43,543 bases of DNA from an uncultured Bacteroidota bacterium (GCA_903926385.1 CAIYIS010000082.1:1-43543), one strand, 5' to 3'; counted from the stretch's first letter, positions 25,269-35,451 are shown. The notes: generated from the letters alone by a model not told the origin. Translations and numbers: made by a program.

Positions 25269-26519
25269 TTACTCTGCTCTCAAAGCTTCTACCGGATTCA
25301 CCGCTACTGCCCTTCTGGCCGGAATTAAACCGGCCAATGCACCCGCCACAATCAAAATGGATAAAGAAATCAAAGCAGCATTAAGGTCTACAGTTGGATT
25401 TTTAAACATAGGAACTTCCGTGCCTACCATCTTGTTCACCCCTTCGAGCAATGCAATGCCAAATACCAATCCGAAATATCCCGCCATCAGTGTTAAGAAA
25501 ACCGACTCCAACATAATTTGTCCAATCACAGAAATGGGAGTTGCTCCCAGTGCTCGTTTCACACCAATCTCTTTGGTTCTTTCTTTGACAATAATAAGCA
25601 TAATATTACTTATCCCGATAACACCGGCTATGAGTGTGCCTATGCCCACAAACCAAATGAGAAAATTTATACCAATGAACAAACCATTAATTTTATTGAA
25701 CTGAAGTTCCATATTCCAGTGCCCCACCGCCTGGTCATCGTCCGAAGCTATCTTATGTCTCTCTTTTACCAAGGCCATAACTTTTGTTTCTGCCTCCGAT
25801 GCAGGAATGTTTTTTTGCGAAGCAATAGCAAACCAACCCACCACATCACCATAATTAAATGCATTTTGAAAAGTTGGAAACGGCACCTGAATACGCTGCG
25901 ATTGCTGACGAGCATCGCCTCCATTACCCATAGGTTTTGTTAGTCCTATTACTTTAAAATAAACTCCCTTAATTAAAATATATTCACCGATAGGATTTTC
26001 GTCTGCTCCAAAAAGCATCTCATACACCCGCGACCCGATAACACATACTTTCCTTTTTTCTTTAATATCATTCTCATTTAAAAATCGTCCCTTCACTATT
26101 CTTATTTCCTGAATTTCTGAAATATTTGGATACACACCTGCCACTTCAAAATTGCCTGTTTTCAATCCTCTCATAACATTGTTTCCTCCTCTATAGCCTC
26201 CCAATTGTATTTGAGGAGAAACCACAGCAAGTTCTTTAAGTTGAGAAAGTGCAATAACATCAGCATTATTGAAGTTATAGTTACGACCTGGCTTCATTCC
26301 TTTGTATGCTTTCGAAGTGGTTTGTGCCCACATAAAAAAACTATTGGTAGCACTGCCTTTAAAATCTGACATCACCCCATGCTTGAGTCCGTTACCGGCA
26401 CCCAGCATAATCACAAGCATAAAAATTCCCCAGCCAACACCCAATGATGTCAGTATGGTGCGCAACTTATTTTTTTTAATCGTTGCGAATATTTCCTGCC
26501 AGTTGTCTAAATCAAACAT
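25269..26519 (-). CDS. MacB-type ABC permease
   Basis: 416 residues. N-terminal helix (KNKLRTILTSLGVGWGIFMLVIML), a large periplasmic MacB_PCD domain (about 45-270), then three C-terminal FtsX-type helices with KERTKEIGVKRALGATPISV and ending PVEALRAE. It lacks its own ATPase domain and must pair with the ATP-binding protein at 27782-28450. It is paralogous to the next permease upstream, and the two probably form a heterodimer. Third gene of the operon. Confidence 0.94.
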   Translation of the reverse strand: MFDLDNWQEIFATIKKNKLRTILTSLGVGWGIFMLVIMLGAGNGLKHGVMSDFKGSATNSFFMWAQTTSKAYKGMKPGRNYNFNNADVIALSQLKELAVVSPQIQLGGYRGGNNVMRGLKTGNFEVAGVYPNISEIQEIRIVKGRFLNENDIKEKRKVCVIGSRVYEMLFGADENPIGEYILIKGVYFKVIGLTKPMGNGGDARQQSQRIQVPFPTFQNAFNYGDVVGWFAIASQKNIPASEAETKVMALVKERHKIASDDDQAVGHWNMELQFNKINGLFIGINFLIWFVGIGTLIAGVIGISNIMLIIVKERTKEIGVKRALGATPISVIGQIMLESVFLTLMAGYFGLVFGIALLEGVNKMVGTEVPMFKNPTVDLNAALISLSILIVAGALAGLIPARRAVAVNPVEALRAE

Positions 26520-26549
26520 TCATTTTAATTTACAAAATATAATCCTACC

Positions 26550-27773
26550 CTACTCATCTCTCAATGCTTCTATCGGCTGAACTTTGGAAGCTTTGAGTGC
26601 CGGAAACAATCCGGCAAGAGCTCCCGAAACTACAATCAAACATGTAGACGCGATGGCTACATTAAAATCAACAGAAGGATGCTGAAAAAAATCGACCTCA
26701 GTGTCGCTGAACAACTGCAAGAGTCCCACCCCAAGCACAAGACCTGTGTAGCCTGCAATGGCAGTAATAAATATCGATTCCTGAACAATAAGCATTACAA
26801 TAGAAACAGGTGTAGCACCGATGGATTTTCTTATTCCTATTTCTTTCGTTCGTTCCTTAACGATTATCATCATGATATTACTTACCCCTACTACCCCTGC
26901 TATGAGTGTAAATACGCCAATAATCCAAATAAATAAATTAATGCCCTCCATCATATCCATAATGCGTTTGTAATCTTCCGACCAATTCTCTATCCGCACT
27001 GCACTAATATCTGAAGGACTAAAATTATGTTGCTGAGCGAGCAATTCGCGAACTTGTTTAACAATTGCCTCGCTGTTATTCAATGCCACGTTATCCAAAC
27101 TCGACCAGATATTATCAATATGGTTTTGGGCATTACGGGCACGTTGCACAGTGGTTACCGGAACATAAATGCGGTCGTTATCACCATTACCGGGATCGGT
27201 AAACACACCAATCACCTTATAAGGCGTTCCACTCACATCAATATATTTCCCAATGGCTTCTTCATTTTTAAAAAGAGATTTTTTAACCGGAACACCGATG
27301 GCACATACTTTTCTAAATTCGTCAATATCTATTTGATTGATAAAACGACCTTCTATTATGGATGCATTCTCCAGATAATGATGATCGGGCATACAAGCAC
27401 GAACCATAAATGTGGCATGTTGATTCTCGTAAGTCAACACATTTGAATTGCGTTCAAAATATACCGCAGACGAATGTTCGATATGACCTATTCGAGAACT
27501 TACAAGTTCAAAATCTTCGTTGGTTAGCTGAATGTTTCTGCCAGGTTTGATGCCTTTGTAGGGAACCACAGTTTGTCCATTCTCAATATTTAAACTGTTC
27601 ACAGCATCATGCATAAATTCTTTATGAGCCCCGTTGCTCAATCCTTTTCCTGCACCCAGCAATACAATCAAAATAAAAATACCCCACGCCACACTAAATG
27701 CCGTTAGAAAAGTCCGCAACTTATTTTTGTTTATAGTTGCAAATATTTCCTGCCATTTATCGATATCGAACAT
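26550..27773 (-). CDS. MacB-type ABC permease
   Basis: 407 residues with the same design as 25269-26519: KNKLRTFLTAFSVAWGIFILIVLL, a periplasmic MacB_PCD domain, then FtsX helices with KERTKEIGIRKSIGATPVSI and ending PIEALRDE. The ends of the two proteins are close in sequence and the periplasmic parts have diverged, as expected for the two halves of a heterodimer. Second gene of the operon, 8 nt after the ATPase gene. Confidence 0.94.
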   Translation of the reverse strand: MFDIDKWQEIFATINKNKLRTFLTAFSVAWGIFILIVLLGAGKGLSNGAHKEFMHDAVNSLNIENGQTVVPYKGIKPGRNIQLTNEDFELVSSRIGHIEHSSAVYFERNSNVLTYENQHATFMVRACMPDHHYLENASIIEGRFINQIDIDEFRKVCAIGVPVKKSLFKNEEAIGKYIDVSGTPYKVIGVFTDPGNGDNDRIYVPVTTVQRARNAQNHIDNIWSSLDNVALNNSEAIVKQVRELLAQQHNFSPSDISAVRIENWSEDYKRIMDMMEGINLFIWIIGVFTLIAGVVGVSNIMMIIVKERTKEIGIRKSIGATPVSIVMLIVQESIFITAIAGYTGLVLGVGLLQLFSDTEVDFFQHPSVDFNVAIASTCLIVVSGALAGLFPALKASKVQPIEALRDE

Positions 27774-27781
27774 TGCGGAAT

Positions 27782-28450
27782 TTAAATTTGATTAATGATT
27801 AAGCCGTCTTTCAGACGAATGATACGGTCAGTCATTTTACTGATGTCGTCTTCGTGTGTAACAATCACCACAGTGATGCCTTGCTTGTTTACTTCTTTAA
27901 AAATATCCATCACTTCCTTCGAAGTTTGCGAGTCAAGAGCCCCTGTTGGCTCATCGGCAAATATTACTTTAGGCTGAGCAATTAGTGCCCTTGCGATAGC
28001 CACTCGTTGTTTTTGACCACCACTCATTTCACTGGGTAAGTGGTTCGCCCAGTCTTTTAATCCCACTCTGTCGAGATATTCGAGTGCTATTTTGTTTCGT
28101 TCTTTTCTGCTTACTTTTTGATAATACAACGGCAAAGCCACATTCTCTGTTGCGTTTTTAAACGATAGCAAATTGAAGGATTGAAACACGAAACCAAGAA
28201 ATTTGTTTCGCAATTGCGCTGCCTTTGTTTGCGACAGGTCGCGCATCAGCATATCATTTAAGTAATACTCTCCCGAATCATAATTATCCAGAAGCCCAAG
28301 AATATTAAGCAGTGTAGATTTCCCCGAGCCTGATGAACCCATTATGGATACCAGTTCGCCTTTGGAAATGTGCATATCAATACCTTTCAGAACATGCATT
28401 TTATTCTGTCCAATGGTATATGATTTATTAATTTGATTTAATCGAATCAC
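27782..28450 (-). CDS. MacB/LolD-type ABC ATPase
   Basis: 222 residues, a complete nucleotide-binding subunit. Walker A GSSGSGKSTLLN at about residues 38-49, Q-loop region FVFQSFNLL, signature MSGGQKQRVAIARAL, Walker B VIFADEPTGALD and the H-loop VIVTHEDD. It energises the two MacB-type permeases; the substrate (peptide, lipoprotein, antibiotic or siderophore) is unknown. It is the first gene of the operon. A possible promoter, TTG-N19-TATTTTTA on the minus strand, lies in 28451-28510. Confidence 0.95.
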   Translation of the reverse strand: MIRLNQINKSYTIGQNKMHVLKGIDMHISKGELVSIMGSSGSGKSTLLNILGLLDNYDSGEYYLNDMLMRDLSQTKAAQLRNKFLGFVFQSFNLLSFKNATENVALPLYYQKVSRKERNKIALEYLDRVGLKDWANHLPSEMSGGQKQRVAIARALIAQPKVIFADEPTGALDSQTSKEVMDIFKEVNKQGITVVIVTHEDDISKMTDRIIRLKDGLIINQI

Positions 28451-28544
28451 GAGAGTTAATTTTGATTCGGTAAAAATAGCCGAAAATTTGTTTGTTACAA
28501 CTACCGTTTATGGAGCAATATTACCTCTTGTAATAAAAGTGGTC

Positions 28545-28979
28545 TTATCTTCCTATATTTTCTCCCTTTTTGTTTATGTAGGTGAACTGCCCTCCTATCA
28601 TCACTACTTTGGCTTTGCCTTCAACAAATTCGGAAATATAAATGAATGCTGGTATCAGAATCTCTTTGCCTGTGGTATCAATCAATCCCCAACCTTTGAT
28701 GTTTCTAACCCTTGCAACACCATCTTCGAAACTTTCCGCTTCAGTGTATTTTGGTTTAACAAGTGTGCTTCCGTCTTTCTTAATATAACCCCACTTTTTG
28801 TTCATTCGCACTTTGGAAATTCCATTACAAAAAGGCCCTTGCAACTCGTATATGGACGACTTTGGCACCTTTACTCCCGACTCCTTTGTTTTTGTTTTTT
28901 TTTCTTTCTGTGCAAACAAAGGACCCGATACAAGGAATGAAAGGGCAAAAAGAGAAATAAACAGAATTCTATTTTTCAT
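28545..28979 (-). CDS. Small WG-repeat protein, exported
   Basis: 144 residues from the ATG at 28979, which opens a signal peptide (MKNRILFISLFALSFLVSG). Two to three WG repeats follow (KKWGYIKKDGSTLVKPKY; KGWGLIDTTGKEILIPAF; GGQFTYINKKGENIGR). It is a minimal relative of the 934-3033 protein, with unknown function. It lies 32 bp past the metH stop but has its own TAAATTTG box at 29001-29008. Confidence 0.82.
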   Translation of the reverse strand: MKNRILFISLFALSFLVSGPLFAQKEKKTKTKESGVKVPKSSIYELQGPFCNGISKVRMNKKWGYIKKDGSTLVKPKYTEAESFEDGVARVRNIKGWGLIDTTGKEILIPAFIYISEFVEGKAKVVMIGGQFTYINKKGENIGR

Positions 28980-29000
28980 ATTTGATTTTAAAAGATTATG

Positions 29001-29008
29001 CAAATTTA
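29001..29008 (-). promoter_or_regulatory. -7 promoter box of the small WG-repeat gene
   Basis: Minus-strand TAAATTTG matches TAnnTTTG, 22 nt before the ATG at 28979, in the metH-WG gap. Confidence 0.5.
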
Positions 29009-29011
29009 CAA

Positions 29012-32000
29012 TTAATAAGCCAAATTAGGGCCTAGCCATTTTTCAGCTTCCTGCACACTCATTCCTTTTCGGGTTGCATAATCTTCCACTTGGTCCTGTT
29101 TTATTTTTCCTATTCCGAAATAATGAGAGTCCGGATGTGCAAAATACAAACCACTCACCGATGCTGTTGGGAACATGGCCATGCTTTCGGTAAGCACAAT
29201 CCCTGTTTCTTTTTCTGCATTCAGTAAGTTAAACAAAGCAGGTTTCTCGGTATGGTCGGGCTGAGCCGGATAACCCGGAGCCGGACGAATACCTGCATAT
29301 TGTTCTTTGATTAATTCTTCATTCGAAATCTTCTCATCCTTTGCATATCCCCATAATTCGGTACGCACTTTTTTATGCATCAATTCAGCAAATGCTTCAG
29401 CAAGCCTATCGGCTAAAGCTTTCAACATAATTGCAGAATAGTCATCATGATTTTTTTCGAAGCGAGCTACATGCTCATCAATACCGATACCTGTGGTTAA
29501 AGCGAAGGCGCCAATAGCCCCTCCAACCTTCCCCAAGGGAAGGCTTTCTGTTCTTTGCGGAAGAAAATCTGATAAGGCGGTATTGTATTGTCCTGCCGGC
29601 TTTTTTGTTTGTTGACGCAACGTGTGAAATACACATAATGGTTTATTCTCCCCTAAAGATGAAAGAGAAGGGCCATACACTTCAATATCGTCACCATTAC
29701 TATTAGCGGGATAAATACCTATAACAGCATTTGCCGTAAGCCATTTCTCATCTATAATCTGTTTCAACATTTTTTGTGCATCAGCAAACAACTTAGTAGC
29801 TTCTTCGCCTCTGTTAGGGTCTTTTAATATTTTAGGATAAGAGCCTTTCATTTCCCATGAAATAAAGAAAGGAGTCCAATCGATGTACGCTGCAATTTCT
29901 GATAGCGGATAGTTTGTAAATGTTTTGTTACCTATAAAAGCAGGCTTCGCGATTTCAGTTTTGTTCCAAACTATCGGAAACTTATTCGCACGCGCCTCTT
30001 CAATGGAGATGAACTTATTTTGTGATTGAGCATTTTTGTTTTGCTCTCGCAGACGTTCATATTCTTTTGCAATATCCGCCATAAAAGCATCTCTCAATTC
30101 ATCCGATATTAAACTGCTCGCCACCGGCACGGACTTACTGGCATCATTAACATGCACCACAGGTCCCGAATAATTTTGAGCAATCTTAACAGCAGTGTGC
30201 ACTTTAGAAGTAGTTGCTCCACCTATCAGCAACGGAATAGTTAACCCTTGACGTTGCATTTCTTTTGCCACATGCACCATCTCATCCAAAGAAGGTGTAA
30301 TCAATCCGCTTAAACCAATGATATCTACATTCTGTTTTTTTGCTTCTTCCAGAATTTTGTCGGCAGAAACCATAACGCCTAAATCAATAATCTCATAATT
30401 ATTGCAGGCCAATACTACCCCCACAATATTTTTCCCAATATCATGTACGTCTCCTTTTACAGTTGCTAAAAGTATTTTACCAGCATTCGTCCTTCCATTA
30501 CCGACAATTCCTGCCAGTTTGTTAGCATCCTTTTCAGCCTGAAGAAAAGGTTCCAAATACGCCACCGCTTTTTTCATTACCCTAGCACTCTTTACTACTT
30601 GTGGCAAAAACATTTTACCACTTCCGAACAAATCGCCTACTACATTCATTCCGGCCATCAGCGGCCCTTCAATAACATGCAATGGTCGTCCAAGTTTGAG
30701 ACGGGCTTCTTCGGTATCCACATCAATGTATTCCACAATTCCTTTTACCAAAGCATGGCTCAATCGTTCTTCAACAGTCCCTTTCCGCCAGGCTTCATCT
30801 TTTTCTGTTTTCTCTTTTGTAATTCCCTTTAATGATTCCGCATGTTCCACCAGGCGTTCCGTTGCATCATCTCTTCGGTTAAGTAATACATCTTCTACCA
30901 ATTCAAGTAATGTTTTGTCAATGTCATCATACATTTGCAATTGCGAAGGATTCACAATTCCCATGTCCATTCCCGCTTTTACAGCATGAAACAAAAACGC
31001 TCCGTGTATGGCTTCTCTCACCATATCGTTGCCTCGAAAAGAAAAAGAAACATTACTCACACCTCCGCTTACTTTTGCAAAAGGCAAATTCTCCTTTATC
31101 CATTTAGTGGCATTAAAAAAGTCGAGCGCATTCAAACGGTGTTCTTCCATGCCGGTTGCGACAGGGAAAATATTCGGATCGAAAATAATATCCTGAGCAG
31201 GAAATTGAACTTTGTTTACCAAAATATCATACGCCCGTTTGCAAATATCTTTTCTTCGCTGCAGTGTATCTGCCTGTCCTGTTTCATCAAAAGCCATTAC
31301 GATAACAGCAGCACCATACTGTTTTACTTTGTGCGCGTACTCAATAAATTTCTCTTCGCCTTCTTTTAATGAAATAGAATTAACAATCGATTTGCCCTGC
31401 ACACATTTCAAACCGGCTTCAATCACCGACCATTTGGATGAATCAATCATAATAGGCACACGAGATATATCCGGTTCGGCTGCTATCAGATTCAGAAACT
31501 TAGTCATCGATGCTTCACTGTCCAGCATCCCTTCATCCATATTTACATCTATCACCTGTGCTCCTCCTTCCACCTGTTCGCGGGCAATAGAGAGCGCTTC
31601 ATCAAAATTATTTTCTTTAATCAGTCGGAGAAACTTCTTCGACCCTGTAACATTTGTTCGTTCGCCCACATTCATAAAATTACTTTCGGGCCTTAGGGTA
31701 ACCGGTTCCAGACCGCTCAGATGCATCAATGTATCCGGCTGCGGTCTTTTTCGAGGCGAAGCCACTCGTGCAAGTTCGGCTATGCGTTTGATGTGAGCAG
31801 GCGTGGTACCGCAACATCCTCCCACAATATTTATAAAGCCCGACTGAAGAAAATCTTCTATCTGATGGCCCATTGCATGAGCATCTTCATCATACTCTCC
31901 AAACTGATTTGGCAATCCGGCATTGGGATAAGCCGAAATATAAAAAGGTGCTTTTTCGGATAGCTCCTGCAAATAGGGCCTCATATCTTTTGCGCCCAAA

Positions 32001-32743
32001 GCGCAATTGAGTCCCACACTTAACAAGTCGACATGAGAAACAGAATTCAAAAATGCTTCGGCAGTTTGTCCGGAAAGCGTACGGCCACTGGCATCGGTAA
32101 TGGTTCCCGAAATCATCACCGGCATTTTACGATTAATCTTTTCACAATAATTTTGGATGGCAAACAATGCGGCCTTAGCATTGAGTGTATCAAATATGGT
32201 TTCAATCAGCAACAAATCTGCACCACCATCTATCAAGCCTTTCACCTGTTCGGTGTATGCAATAACCATTCCATCAAAGTTAACTGCACGATAACCCGGT
32301 TCGTTTACATCAGGCGAAAGAGAAAGCGTTCTGTTGGTTGGACCGATAGCACCGGCCACATATTTAGGATTTCGAAGTTCGGCATTTTGATTTTCATTAT
32401 TAAATTCATCAATGGCTTCCTTCGCTATTTTTGCCGACTCGTAATTTAATTCGTACACCAGCTCCTGCATGTCGTAATCGGCCATAGCAATGGTAGTACC
32501 GCTGAATGTATTGGTTTCAATAATATCTGCACCGGCTTTCAAATATTCTTTATGAATGGCTTTGATAACTTGAGGCTGTGTAATCGACAGCAAATCATTA
32601 TTGCCTTTCACATCTTTGTGCCAGTCGGCAAATCGTTTGCCGCGATAATCTTTTTCTTCCAGCTTATATTGCTGAATCATGGTGCCCATTGCACCATCAA
32701 TTACCAGAACTCTTTTTTCTAAATCTTTTCTAATGTCTTTCAT
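29012..32743 (-). CDS. metH: Cobalamin-dependent methionine synthase
   Basis: 1243 residues from the ATG at 32743, normal length. It methylates homocysteine with 5-methyl-tetrahydrofolate through cobalamin. Domains in order: homocysteine-binding ([13 protein letters not shown]; zinc Cys in VGLNCALG and [11 protein letters not shown]), pterin-binding ([23 protein letters not shown]), B12-cap, cobalamin-binding ([16 protein letters not shown], with the His ligand), and the C-terminal AdoMet reactivation domain ([16 protein letters not shown]). It sits behind a promoter, a SAM-I riboswitch and a terminator, so methionine/AdoMet level controls it. Near residue 1069 the segment [11 protein letters not shown] is encoded by a palindrome (29527-29543). 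Annotation from 32794 would translate the terminator and is rejected. Confidence 0.97.
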   Translation of the reverse strand: MKDIRKDLEKRVLVIDGAMGTMIQQYKLEEKDYRGKRFADWHKDVKGNNDLLSITQPQVIKAIHKEYLKAGADIIETNTFSGTTIAMADYDMQELVYELNYESAKIAKEAIDEFNNENQNAELRNPKYVAGAIGPTNRTLSLSPDVNEPGYRAVNFDGMVIAYTEQVKGLIDGGADLLLIETIFDTLNAKAALFAIQNYCEKINRKMPVMISGTITDASGRTLSGQTAEAFLNSVSHVDLLSVGLNCALGAKDMRPYLQELSEKAPFYISAYPNAGLPNQFGEYDEDAHAMGHQIEDFLQSGFINIVGGCCGTTPAHIKRIAELARVASPRKRPQPDTLMHLSGLEPVTLRPESNFMNVGERTNVTGSKKFLRLIKENNFDEALSIAREQVEGGAQVIDVNMDEGMLDSEASMTKFLNLIAAEPDISRVPIMIDSSKWSVIEAGLKCVQGKSIVNSISLKEGEEKFIEYAHKVKQYGAAVIVMAFDETGQADTLQRRKDICKRAYDILVNKVQFPAQDIIFDPNIFPVATGMEEHRLNALDFFNATKWIKENLPFAKVSGGVSNVSFSFRGNDMVREAIHGAFLFHAVKAGMDMGIVNPSQLQMYDDIDKTLLELVEDVLLNRRDDATERLVEHAESLKGITKEKTEKDEAWRKGTVEERLSHALVKGIVEYIDVDTEEARLKLGRPLHVIEGPLMAGMNVVGDLFGSGKMFLPQVVKSARVMKKAVAYLEPFLQAEKDANKLAGIVGNGRTNAGKILLATVKGDVHDIGKNIVGVVLACNNYEIIDLGVMVSADKILEEAKKQNVDIIGLSGLITPSLDEMVHVAKEMQRQGLTIPLLIGGATTSKVHTAVKIAQNYSGPVVHVNDASKSVPVASSLISDELRDAFMADIAKEYERLREQNKNAQSQNKFISIEEARANKFPIVWNKTEIAKPAFIGNKTFTNYPLSEIAAYIDWTPFFISWEMKGSYPKILKDPNRGEEATKLFADAQKMLKQIIDEKWLTANAVIGIYPANSNGDDIEVYGPSLSSLGENKPLCVFHTLRQQTKKPAGQYNTALSDFLPQRTESLPLGKVGGAIGAFALTTGIGIDEHVARFEKNHDDYSAIMLKALADRLAEAFAELMHKKVRTELWGYAKDEKISNEELIKEQYAGIRPAPGYPAQPDHTEKPALFNLLNAEKETGIVLTESMAMFPTASVSGLYFAHPDSHYFGIGKIKQDQVEDYATRKGMSVQEAEKWLGPNLAY
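29527..29543. repeat. REP-like palindrome inside metH
   Basis: Perfect 7-bp arms CCTTCCC and GGGAAGG around CAA. It encodes part of [11 protein letters not shown], at the start of the reactivation domain, before IGAFALTTG. Confidence 0.72.
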
Positions 32744-32772
32744 TTTGTTTTTATTTTCGCTCACATCACTCC

Positions 32773-32809
32773 AAAAAAAAAATCTCCTCAGCATAAGCCG
32801 AAGAGATTC
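32773..32809 (-). terminator. Riboswitch-controlled terminator upstream of metH
   Basis: On the minus strand AATCTCTTCGGC pairs with GCTGAGGAGATT (two G-U) around a TTAT loop, followed by ten T residues. It lies between the SAM-I aptamer and the metH ATG, as expected for transcriptional attenuation. Confidence 0.9.
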
Positions 32810-32853
32810 AATATTTATTTTTATATCTATATTATTTTCAAAATCTGTTTCGT

Positions 32854-33021
32854 CTTATCTGTTTCTGCACACATGCAGAATTGGAATTAGCACCTTCAGG
32901 AGAAATTATATATGCTGAATTATACATTATGAATTCATTTATAATTCACGATTTATAATTTACAATTTCTCTGCGGTTGCTAAGGTTTCACAGGGCCAAT
33001 CCCTCCACCTTTCTTGATAAG
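32854..33021 (-). ncRNA. SAM-I (S-box) riboswitch upstream of metH
   Basis: Minus-strand sequence carries the S-box core: CTTATCAAGA at the 5' end, AAGGTGGAGGGATTGGCCCT, GAAACCTTAGCAACC, then GGTGCTAATTCC and a closing GATAAG pairing with CTTATC (P1). Expected action: AdoMet binding favours the downstream terminator at 32773-32809 and shuts off metH. The arm between the CAACC and GGTGC segments is extended to about 75 nt by an AT-rich inverted repeat centred on GAATTC (about 32895-32970). Confidence 0.93.
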
Positions 33022-33039
33022 TATATAAAGAACGCGGGA

Positions 33040-33066
33040 CAAAGATAACGAACAAATGAATACAAA
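33040..33066 (-). promoter_or_regulatory. metH promoter, TTTG-N15-TATCTTTG
   Basis: On the minus strand TTTG (33063-33066) and TATCTTTG (33040-33047), 15 nt apart. The expected start lies about 10 nt before the riboswitch P1 stem. Between this and the gene at 33257 I see nothing further. Confidence 0.65.
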
Positions 33067-33256
33067 TACAAAAACTGTTGCGTTAAGAAAATATAATTTC
33101 GCAATAGATAAAGGTCATTATTCTTATTGAATCACTTATCTAATAGCACCAGCAATCAAGGTCGTAACAGAGGATTATATTTTATTCGAATTCTGAATGA
33201 AGGTAAAATCATCTCATCGAAAAGGATAATAGTAAACTAGATAATAATAGGATTTT

Positions 33257-34600
33257 CTAGCGATCTTTAATCGAATTCAAACGTTTCACCCCAATAAGCT
33301 GGTCGTAAAACGTGCCGGTTTGATGATGGTAAACATAAATAGTGTAGTCATTGTCCGTTTCCTGGTGCATGCCTTCAATATAAGTTTGGTCGTATTCCGT
33401 TTCTCCATTCGGAAGAAAAACATACTCATAATTGTAATACCCTTGTTTGAGATAAAGGGTACATTCGTAACCAAGTCTTTTGGGATTATTCTTCATTAAA
33501 TTTTCTGAATCAAATCGCCAATCATTGAAAGCTCCTGCCACATATAAGTTGCCACTTGTATAGGCATTATCGTAGGGAATATAGAAATGAACTAAACAAT
33601 AATCAGCCTCAATGCTGCTATTCGTTCCGTCCTGAGTTTTTACAATATAATTTCCATTCATATCTATTCCTGAAGCATATCTTTTAAACGAACGTTTTTC
33701 GTCCGGCTGCAGTATAACATGGTTCCCGAGTGAATCTTTGTAAATATTCTGCACCCGCTCCGAGTGATATCGAATACTTTTGATGTCAAAGATCCGAAAT
33801 TCGCTGCCTCCGTCAAACACATTTACATCGTCATAATCATAAACCAGTTCGTTGTCTTTAACGAACAATGGTTTTATATTTCTTTTGGCATTATCCCAAC
33901 GATTGTTTTGAGTGATGACTACTTTTAAGTCCTGATAAGGGTCGGTAATGGAATATTCCTGATGATTTATTGTAAAATCTATTTCCTGTTTAAAGGTGCG
34001 AAACTCAGTAATAGTCGCTGGTTTAACTTTGGCATCAACGGAAACAAAATTTTGAAAAACCATAAAGCGTTTGGTAAGTACAAGGTTGTCGGGTTTATTG
34101 TCCTGATATACTTTCAAAATATAATTTCCGGATTTGGTGATGTGCAGATTTTCGTTAGGGAAAACTGCACTGTAATGCGTGAACGGCTGGATGGTATTTA
34201 ATGAAAACTTATGGTCGATGATAACATGGTCTGTGAAACCTTCAATATAATCTGAAGGACTCAAATCATCAACCTGCCATTCGGCATTACAATGAATCAA
34301 GGTGAACATATAGTTTTTCGAATCTCCATCCAAATCATCAAAACAAAGAACTAATTTCTCATCTGATTCGAGATTTAAAATAGGCTGAGACAATTCAAAA
34401 CTCTGGTCGTACAGTTGGACTGTTCTTATGTTTGGCTTGTAAACAAAATTTTCGCAACGTAAGCCATTCGCCACTTTCGAAGTGGTATCTATCAAGTCGG
34501 CCCAACGTCTTTTTCTTTTTGATTGAGAAAAAGAATCGATGGAATGAATCAAAAGAAGTATGGCTAATATGAAATGAAATACTCTAACTCTATTCATCAT
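33257..34600 (-). CDS. Type IX secretion system plug protein (DUF5103)
   Basis: 447 residues with a signal peptide (RVFHFILAILLLIHSIDSFS). The DUF5103 pattern is clear: ENFVYKPNIRTVQLYDQSFELSQPILNL, CFDDLDGDSKNYMFTLIHCNAEW, SDYIEGFTDHVIIDHKFS, RFMVFQNFV. In Flavobacterium johnsoniae the Plug protein of this family closes the periplasmic side of the SprA translocon (family knowledge). The C terminus (YVAGAFNDWRFDSENLMKNN...) resembles an early-set/CBM48-like beta domain. It supports a working T9SS, in line with the sorting-domain cargo at 12.3 and 20.4 kb. It is the last gene of the envelope group, 110 bp after the truncated LTA-synthase-like gene. Confidence 0.87.
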   Translation of the reverse strand: MMNRVRVFHFILAILLLIHSIDSFSQSKRKRRWADLIDTTSKVANGLRCENFVYKPNIRTVQLYDQSFELSQPILNLESDEKLVLCFDDLDGDSKNYMFTLIHCNAEWQVDDLSPSDYIEGFTDHVIIDHKFSLNTIQPFTHYSAVFPNENLHITKSGNYILKVYQDNKPDNLVLTKRFMVFQNFVSVDAKVKPATITEFRTFKQEIDFTINHQEYSITDPYQDLKVVITQNNRWDNAKRNIKPLFVKDNELVYDYDDVNVFDGGSEFRIFDIKSIRYHSERVQNIYKDSLGNHVILQPDEKRSFKRYASGIDMNGNYIVKTQDGTNSSIEADYCLVHFYIPYDNAYTSGNLYVAGAFNDWRFDSENLMKNNPKRLGYECTLYLKQGYYNYEYVFLPNGETEYDQTYIEGMHQETDNDYTIYVYHHQTGTFYDQLIGVKRLNSIKDR

Positions 34601-34710
34601 CTTTGTATATAGTACTGTCTTTGCTAAATCTATATTTCTGTTAACCTAAAGTAAAAAACACAAGTCACATATGTTCTCAAAACACTTTTCTTCTTGCTGC
34701 ACTCCCGGAC

Positions 34711-35451
34711 TCACTTTCGTTGCGAAACTGCTTCACTCTTTATTTTGTAAAAGTCAGCATCAGCACTAGGGTCGAGACATGTATGAACAAAGTAATAAAG
34801 GTTATTTGTTGCCAGAATGTTGTTTACCGGATACTGAGAGTAATTAACATTACTTTCGTCAATGGGCACTTCCTGCAATCCTCCGCGAAAAGCAATGATA
34901 ATGCACACTGGTACAATAACAATCTGAATCCATCGCATTATTTTATTTTCAATCGGGTAAGAAAAATTAGTAATAAACCTTCTATAAAACTTAACACCAA
35001 AGTAAGCAAACAAACCTGATGCGAAAACCATAAGCAATACCGAACCGAGAGAAATAAAATCAGGAGTTTCGGCAGGCGATAAAAAACTATGAAGGGCTCT
35101 TGCCCCTAATAAAGTTCCCCATTCGCCATACACTTTAAGATTGATTACACTCAGGCAGGAAACAAACACGATGAGCACAATGTTATATCCTAAATTCAGG
35201 AGATGTATTATTCTGTTTTTAAAAAACTGCTGAAATGTCCACAGAATATAAGGGATAATGATAGCGCCTGTTAAAACAGACAAATCAAGTCGGATGCCGT
35301 ACAAGAAACTTTTCCCTGTATCGGAGTGCATACCATCCATAATTTTGGTGTGATGGTAAACAATAAACATCATTCTGAACCAGGCAAAATACAACAGCCA
35401 GAATATTACCAGACGTATAATATATTGAATGTTGAATTTGACTGTTCTCAT
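34711..35451 (-). CDS. LTA-synthase-like membrane domain, sulfatase part missing
   Basis: 246 residues with five predicted transmembrane segments (FWLLYFAWFRMMFIVY; YGIRLDLSVLTGAIIIPYI; GYNIVLIVFVSCLSVINL; LGSVLLMVFASGLFAYFGV; IQIVIVPVCIIIAFRGG). The order and the YGIRLDLS and GEWGTLLGARAL motifs match the N-terminal membrane half of LTA synthase/phosphoglycerol transferase proteins (alkaline phosphatase superfamily). Those usually continue into a ~400-residue sulfatase domain; here the frame stops shortly after the fifth helix and only 110 bp precede the next gene. It is therefore a truncated relict or a membrane-only variant. It starts 5 nt after the head-GIN gene. Confidence 0.75.
   Translation of the reverse strand: MRTVKFNIQYIIRLVIFWLLYFAWFRMMFIVYHHTKIMDGMHSDTGKSFLYGIRLDLSVLTGAIIIPYILWTFQQFFKNRIIHLLNLGYNIVLIVFVSCLSVINLKVYGEWGTLLGARALHSFLSPAETPDFISLGSVLLMVFASGLFAYFGVKFYRRFITNFSYPIENKIMRWIQIVIVPVCIIIAFRGGLQEVPIDESNVNYSQYPVNNILATNNLYYFVHTCLDPSADADFYKIKSEAVSQRK

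Noticed and set aside
32744-32794. N-terminal extension of MetH
   Set aside because: The 17 extra codons lie in the leader's terminator and poly-T tract; homologous MetH proteins begin near [11 protein letters not shown].
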